Part shown: positions 5,725-7,474 of the stretch, one piece after another
How the letters are laid out: each line of letters starts with the position of its first letter
Position numbering within the stretch: the first letter of the stretch is position 1
Assembly: GCA_022616395.1 (NCBI GenBank)
Contig: JAKEEV010001025.1
Span: 1-7,474, forward strand
Reading direction: 5' to 3'
DNA: 7,474 nt
DNA from: Planctomycetia bacterium
GTDB taxonomy: Bacteria; Planctomycetota; Planctomycetia; Gemmatales; Gemmataceae
Translations under genes and position numbers: made by a program
The notes under the pieces: model-generated
What the model was told of the DNA's origin: nothing
What the model saw: only the letters and a program-made list of their open reading frames with translations
Databases searched by the model: none

Positions 5725-6264
5725 CTTGATCGACTCGAATCTCGTAGTCCACCGCCCAGCGGATGCCTTGTTGCTGCCCGTTCTTCGTTGGAGCGACCCG
5801 CAAGGAGCAGCACGTAGCAGTAGCGATTTCGATGGGGACGAGGTAACACTTCTTTACCTGCGGGCAATAGACTCCGAAAAAGTCCACCTGACCGACATAA
5901 CCCTTTCGGACACAACGCCCCGGCGTACTTCGTGAGTCGATGCTGCACGGATGGAATTGGATAGCACCCTTGATCAACCTCGCCACCTTGCATTGGACTC
6001 GGAGAAAGCGCCCGCCATCATCGATCACCAGATCGTACCTCTGGAAGTCGCCGAGGGGCAACAGCACGGTCTTGCCCTGAAGCGTCAAGGCAGCGATGAT
6101 CTGCGCCCGGCACACCTCGCCGCTCAGACTCGTGTTCCTCATTGTCGTTCACTCACATTCGTGATGGTAATGAGAAGCGCTGGGTGGAGTTGACCATTGT
6201 GTCACCAGGTTGGCAAGGACAATAGCCCCGCTTCGGGCAGGCACAAGGGCGGTAGCTCTGTCGG
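5685..6264. mobile_element. Putative homing cassette inserted in the tRNA-Ala gene
   Basis: A 40-nt direct repeat (5685-5724 and 6265-6304, 36 of 40 identical) begins at the anticodon and ends at the discriminator base. It brackets a single PD-(D/E)XK homing-type endonuclease gene. The first copy completes the working tRNA; the second is followed 10-13 nt later by an intrinsic terminator. I infer that the cassette carries its own tRNA 3' half plus the endonuclease gene, about 580 bp in all, and entered at the anticodon, displacing the original 3' half. No integrase, transposase or recognisable group I intron core is present. A tandem pair of tRNA genes with a decayed second copy and an endonuclease in the spacer is the main alternative. 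Confidence 0.6.
5690..6142 (-). CDS. PD-(D/E)XK homing endonuclease, I-Ssp6803I-like
   Basis: Predicted site-specific DNA endonuclease of the small family typified by I-Ssp6803I, encoded in the group I intron of the Synechocystis tRNA-fMet gene. Its 150 residues match that protein's length. Visible correspondences are the leading GE (E9), LPLGDFQRYDLVID (D37), the Q-x-K core LRVQCK (Q50, K52), and GYVGQVDFFGVY followed by YLVPIEI. Family members use Glu, Asp, Gln and Lys at these places, so the active site looks intact. ATG 6142 is the first start after an in-frame stop at 6149-6151; the upstream GTGAGTGA is only a weak ribosome binding site. The frame stops inside the tRNA at 5690-5692, so the last 11 residues or so are antisense tRNA, which may be accidental or may have evolved with the insertion. 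By eye the gene is less GC-rich than its neighbours, suggesting transfer. No intron surrounds it. Confidence 0.82.
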   Translation of the reverse strand: MRNTSLSGEVCRAQIIAALTLQGKTVLLPLGDFQRYDLVIDDGGRFLRVQCKVARLIKGAIQFHPCSIDSRSTPGRCVRKGYVGQVDFFGVYCPQVKKCYLVPIEIATATCCSLRVAPTKNGQQQGIRWAVDYEIRVDQVEVRGVEPLTS

Positions 6265-6304
6265 GGCATTCAGAAGGTCAGGGGTTCAACTCCCCTCACC
6301 TCCA
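6265..6304 (+). pseudogene. Displaced tRNA-Ala 3' half
   Basis: Forty bases match tRNA-Ala 5685-5724 with four mismatches: three near the anticodon stem and one in the T loop (A6288 for G5708). The T stem and the 3' acceptor strand through discriminator A are perfect. No 5' acceptor strand complementary to CACCTCC lies upstream, and the anticodon stem cannot form, so this is not a working tRNA. A GGTAGC at 6251-6256 resembles the D-arm segment, but the rest of the 5' half is not recognisably homologous. Confidence 0.85.
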
Positions 6305-6314
6305 CCTCGCCAAA

Positions 6315-6353
6315 AAGCCCCGCGAACCAAGGAGTTCGCGGGGTTTGTCTTTT
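6315..6353 (+). terminator. Intrinsic terminator, probably the original tRNA-Ala terminator
   Basis: A 9-bp stem CCCCGCGAA (6318-6326) with TTCGCGGGG (6335-6343) and an 8-nt loop is followed by TTTGTCTTTT (6344-6353). The upstream A5G (6312-6317) makes it work in the other direction too. It starts 10-13 nt after the displaced tRNA 3' half, the usual place for a tRNA terminator. Confidence 0.85.
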
Positions 6354-6408
6354 GAAGCGTCACCTCATCCACAGACTCTCTTGGATGCGTCGAACAAGGA
6401 CATTCTCG

Positions 6409-6459
6409 CCGAGCATCGCGCGAGGATAATCGGGGTGCTCGGTCGCGATGCTTGCTCGG
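6409..6459. repeat. Imperfect palindrome with a duplicated right-arm motif
   Basis: CCGAGCATCGCG (6409-6420) pairs with 6444-6459 apart from a 4-nt bulge on the right side. The motif TGCTCGG, which pairs with CCGAGCA, occurs twice (6436-6442 and 6453-6459), so two alternative stems are possible. No function is evident. It lies in the gene-free stretch 6354-6589. Confidence 0.55.
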
Positions 6460-6465
6460 GTTTAA

Positions 6466-6525
6466 GTTGGAGTCCCGCCTTTAGGCGGTTCTTACCTGAA
6501 GACCGGCTAAAGCTCTGACTCCAAC
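6466..6525. repeat. 60-nt imperfect palindrome
   Basis: The ends GTTGGAGTC (6466-6474) and GACTCCAAC (6517-6525) are perfect complements. Inside, CTTTAGGCGGT pairs with ACCGGCTAAAG at 10 of 11 positions. The CCGCCTTTAGGCGG core on the left arm is itself palindromic. Its style is like the other intergenic palindromes here, so it is probably a dispersed repeat, but a second copy is not present in the window. Confidence 0.65.
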
Positions 6526-6534
6526 AAAACACTG

Positions 6535-6571
6535 AAAGCAAACAGCCGGCAGAAGCCGGCTGTTTGCTTTT
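6535..6571 (-). terminator. Strong intrinsic terminator after the repeat-protein gene
   Basis: A perfect 16-bp stem, AAAGCAAACAGCCGGC (6535-6550) with GCCGGCTGTTTGCTTT (6555-6570), closes on a 4-nt loop. On the minus strand it begins 19 nt after the stop codon of the repeat-protein gene, and the stem ends in TTT. The + strand also ends in TTTT, so it may act both ways. Confidence 0.85.
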
Positions 6572-6589
6572 CAGGAGTCCGTCTGTGGG

Positions 6590-7474
6590 TCACTGATCTT
6601 CGTCTTCCTTGTCCGGCTTGTCGCCGCTCGGCTTCTTGATGCCGCCAGCGATGAGCACCGCGGCCGATTCGTCAGAGTTCATCGTCACGGTCACTTTGTC
6701 GCCAACTTTCAGATCGGTGAACTTCCCTTCCTTCTCGCCGATCATCACCTTTCCGCCGGGAGCGAGTTTGAGCACGCGATCGAACTTCTCGTTGCCGACG
6801 GTGATGCTGGTGTTGTCGATCTGCTTGACGGTTCCGGTGAACGTGATGCCGGCGACAACGACTTTATTCGCTTCGCGTAACTGCCCGTCCTTCGCGGACG
6901 AGAGGTTGAAGGTCACGGTCATGCCCTTCTTGATGGCGTCGAGTTTCACCTCCTTGCCGTCAACGGTGATCTTCGCGTCGGCGGTGATCTTCACCACGAT
7001 CTCCTTGCCGCTTTCGCCCTTCGCGGCCAGTGTGATCGTGCGCGCGGTGACATCCACCGACGCAACCTTACCGCCGAACTTGAGCGGCTTCTTGACACCG
7101 GGCTTCTCGCCGTCGGTCTTGGTGCCGGTCGCGATGGCCAGCGCGGCCTTCTCATCGGCCGTCAGGGTGACCGCGACCTTGTCGCCAACCTTGATGTCGG
7201 CGAGCTTCGCATCCTTGCCGTTGACCGTGACCTTCCCAGCAGGACTCAGCTTGAACGTGCGCGGATTCTTCTCGCTCTCAAGCGTGATGGTGTCGGCGGT
7301 GACTTCCTTGACGGTCCCGCCGAAAGTGGAGCCAGTCACGCGCAGTTCGGTAATCTGAGGAAGTTCGCCGTCCTTCTTCGCGATTGCGTTGAACGCGGCG
7401 GTCGAGTTCTTCGGCACGTCCGCGAGCTTGGCTTCCTTGCCATCCACGAACACCTTCGCGTTGGCCGCGAGCGG
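6590..7474 (-). CDS. Repetitive beta-rich protein, 5' end outside the window
   Basis: Function not recognised. The 294 residues visible form about three and a half repeats of some 75-85 residues. Each has the order G-x-V..(T/S)ITL..(K)..KV-V-GK-(E/D)-KL-D-(I/L)...V-V. Units alternate in type. A units contain KVGDKV(A/T)VT and a DE(K/S)AA segment (residues about 56-138 and 217-285). B units contain a K-KDG-L or AKDGQL segment (residues about 1-55 and 139-216). The pattern resembles DUF5666-like beta domains seen in secreted bacterial proteins; this is a resemblance only. The C-terminal tail is acidic (KPDKEDEDQ). A GTG at 7453 is not a credible start, because the codons before it continue the same repeat (ANAKVFVDGKEAKLAD matches AGKVTVNGKDAKLAD). 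Any signal peptide lies beyond the window. Confidence 0.8.
   Translation of the reverse strand, partial: PLAANAKVFVDGKEAKLADVPKNSTAAFNAIAKKDGELPQITELRVTGSTFGGTVKEVTADTITLESEKNPRTFKLSPAGKVTVNGKDAKLADIKVGDKVAVTLTADEKAALAIATGTKTDGEKPGVKKPLKFGGKVASVDVTARTITLAAKGESGKEIVVKITADAKITVDGKEVKLDAIKKGMTVTFNLSSAKDGQLREANKVVVAGITFTGTVKQIDNTSITVGNEKFDRVLKLAPGGKVMIGEKEGKFTDLKVGDKVTVTMNSDESAAVLIAGGIKKPSGDKPDKEDEDQ

Noticed and set aside
5583..5993. Open frame of 136 codons on the minus strand across the tRNA
   Set aside because: It runs antisense through the tRNA and overlaps the endonuclease in another frame; its GEGSRTPDFLNA-like segment is a typical antisense-tRNA artefact.
6190..6223. Promoter TTGACC...GACAAT before the displaced tRNA half
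   Set aside because: The spacing between boxes is 22 nt, outside the working range, and no full tRNA follows.
5725..6264. Group I intron around the endonuclease gene
   Set aside because: The tRNA is already complete upstream, nearly all of the insert is coding, and I could not find P/Q/R/S core elements in the remaining 120 or so bases.
6232..6304. Second functional tRNA
   Set aside because: The T arm and 3' acceptor strand are intact, but no 5' acceptor strand pairs with CACCTCC and the anticodon stem does not form.
1..7474. CRISPR array, transposase, integrase or toxin-antitoxin pair
   Set aside because: No regularly spaced direct repeats with unique spacers and no proteins of these families are visible on either strand.

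Overview
The window looks like planctomycete DNA, most likely from the Gemmata/Gemmataceae side. The reasons are a GC-rich sequence, a Hanks-type kinase joined through one membrane helix to leucine-rich repeats, intergenic space seeded with long palindromes, and a -24/-12 (sigma-54) promoter. The placement is inferred from gene style; no marker gene fixes it.

Layout. 182-2725 (+) is a membrane serine/threonine kinase with two extracytoplasmic LRR blocks. It converges on a serine O-acetyltransferase (2794-3741, -), and a 69-nt palindrome fills the gap exactly. A second, perfect palindrome lies just upstream of the acetyltransferase. The roughly 490 bases that follow hold no convincing protein gene, but do hold a sigma-54 promoter (4106-4122) followed by two hairpins with the same 10-nt purine loop, the second with a T-tract. 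I read this as an undescribed small RNA of about 140 nt. Next is a UPF0104/AglD-type membrane protein (4320-5522, -) whose tail is built from a 7-nt tandem repeat.

5612-6353 is the most interesting stretch: promoter, complete tRNA-Ala(GGC), a small PD-(D/E)XK endonuclease gene of the I-Ssp6803I homing type on the opposite strand, then a second copy of the tRNA 3' half starting at the anticodon, and finally an intrinsic terminator. This is what one expects if a homing cassette entered the tRNA gene at the anticodon, supplied a replacement 3' half, and pushed the original 3' half and its terminator about 580 bp downstream.

6354-6589 is non-coding and carries two more imperfect palindromes and a strong terminator. 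That terminator serves a repeat protein (6590 to the window edge, -) whose 5' end is outside the window.

The genes do not form an operon. Most are single transcription units, and no shared pathway is evident. The points of interest are the mobile and non-coding elements between them.
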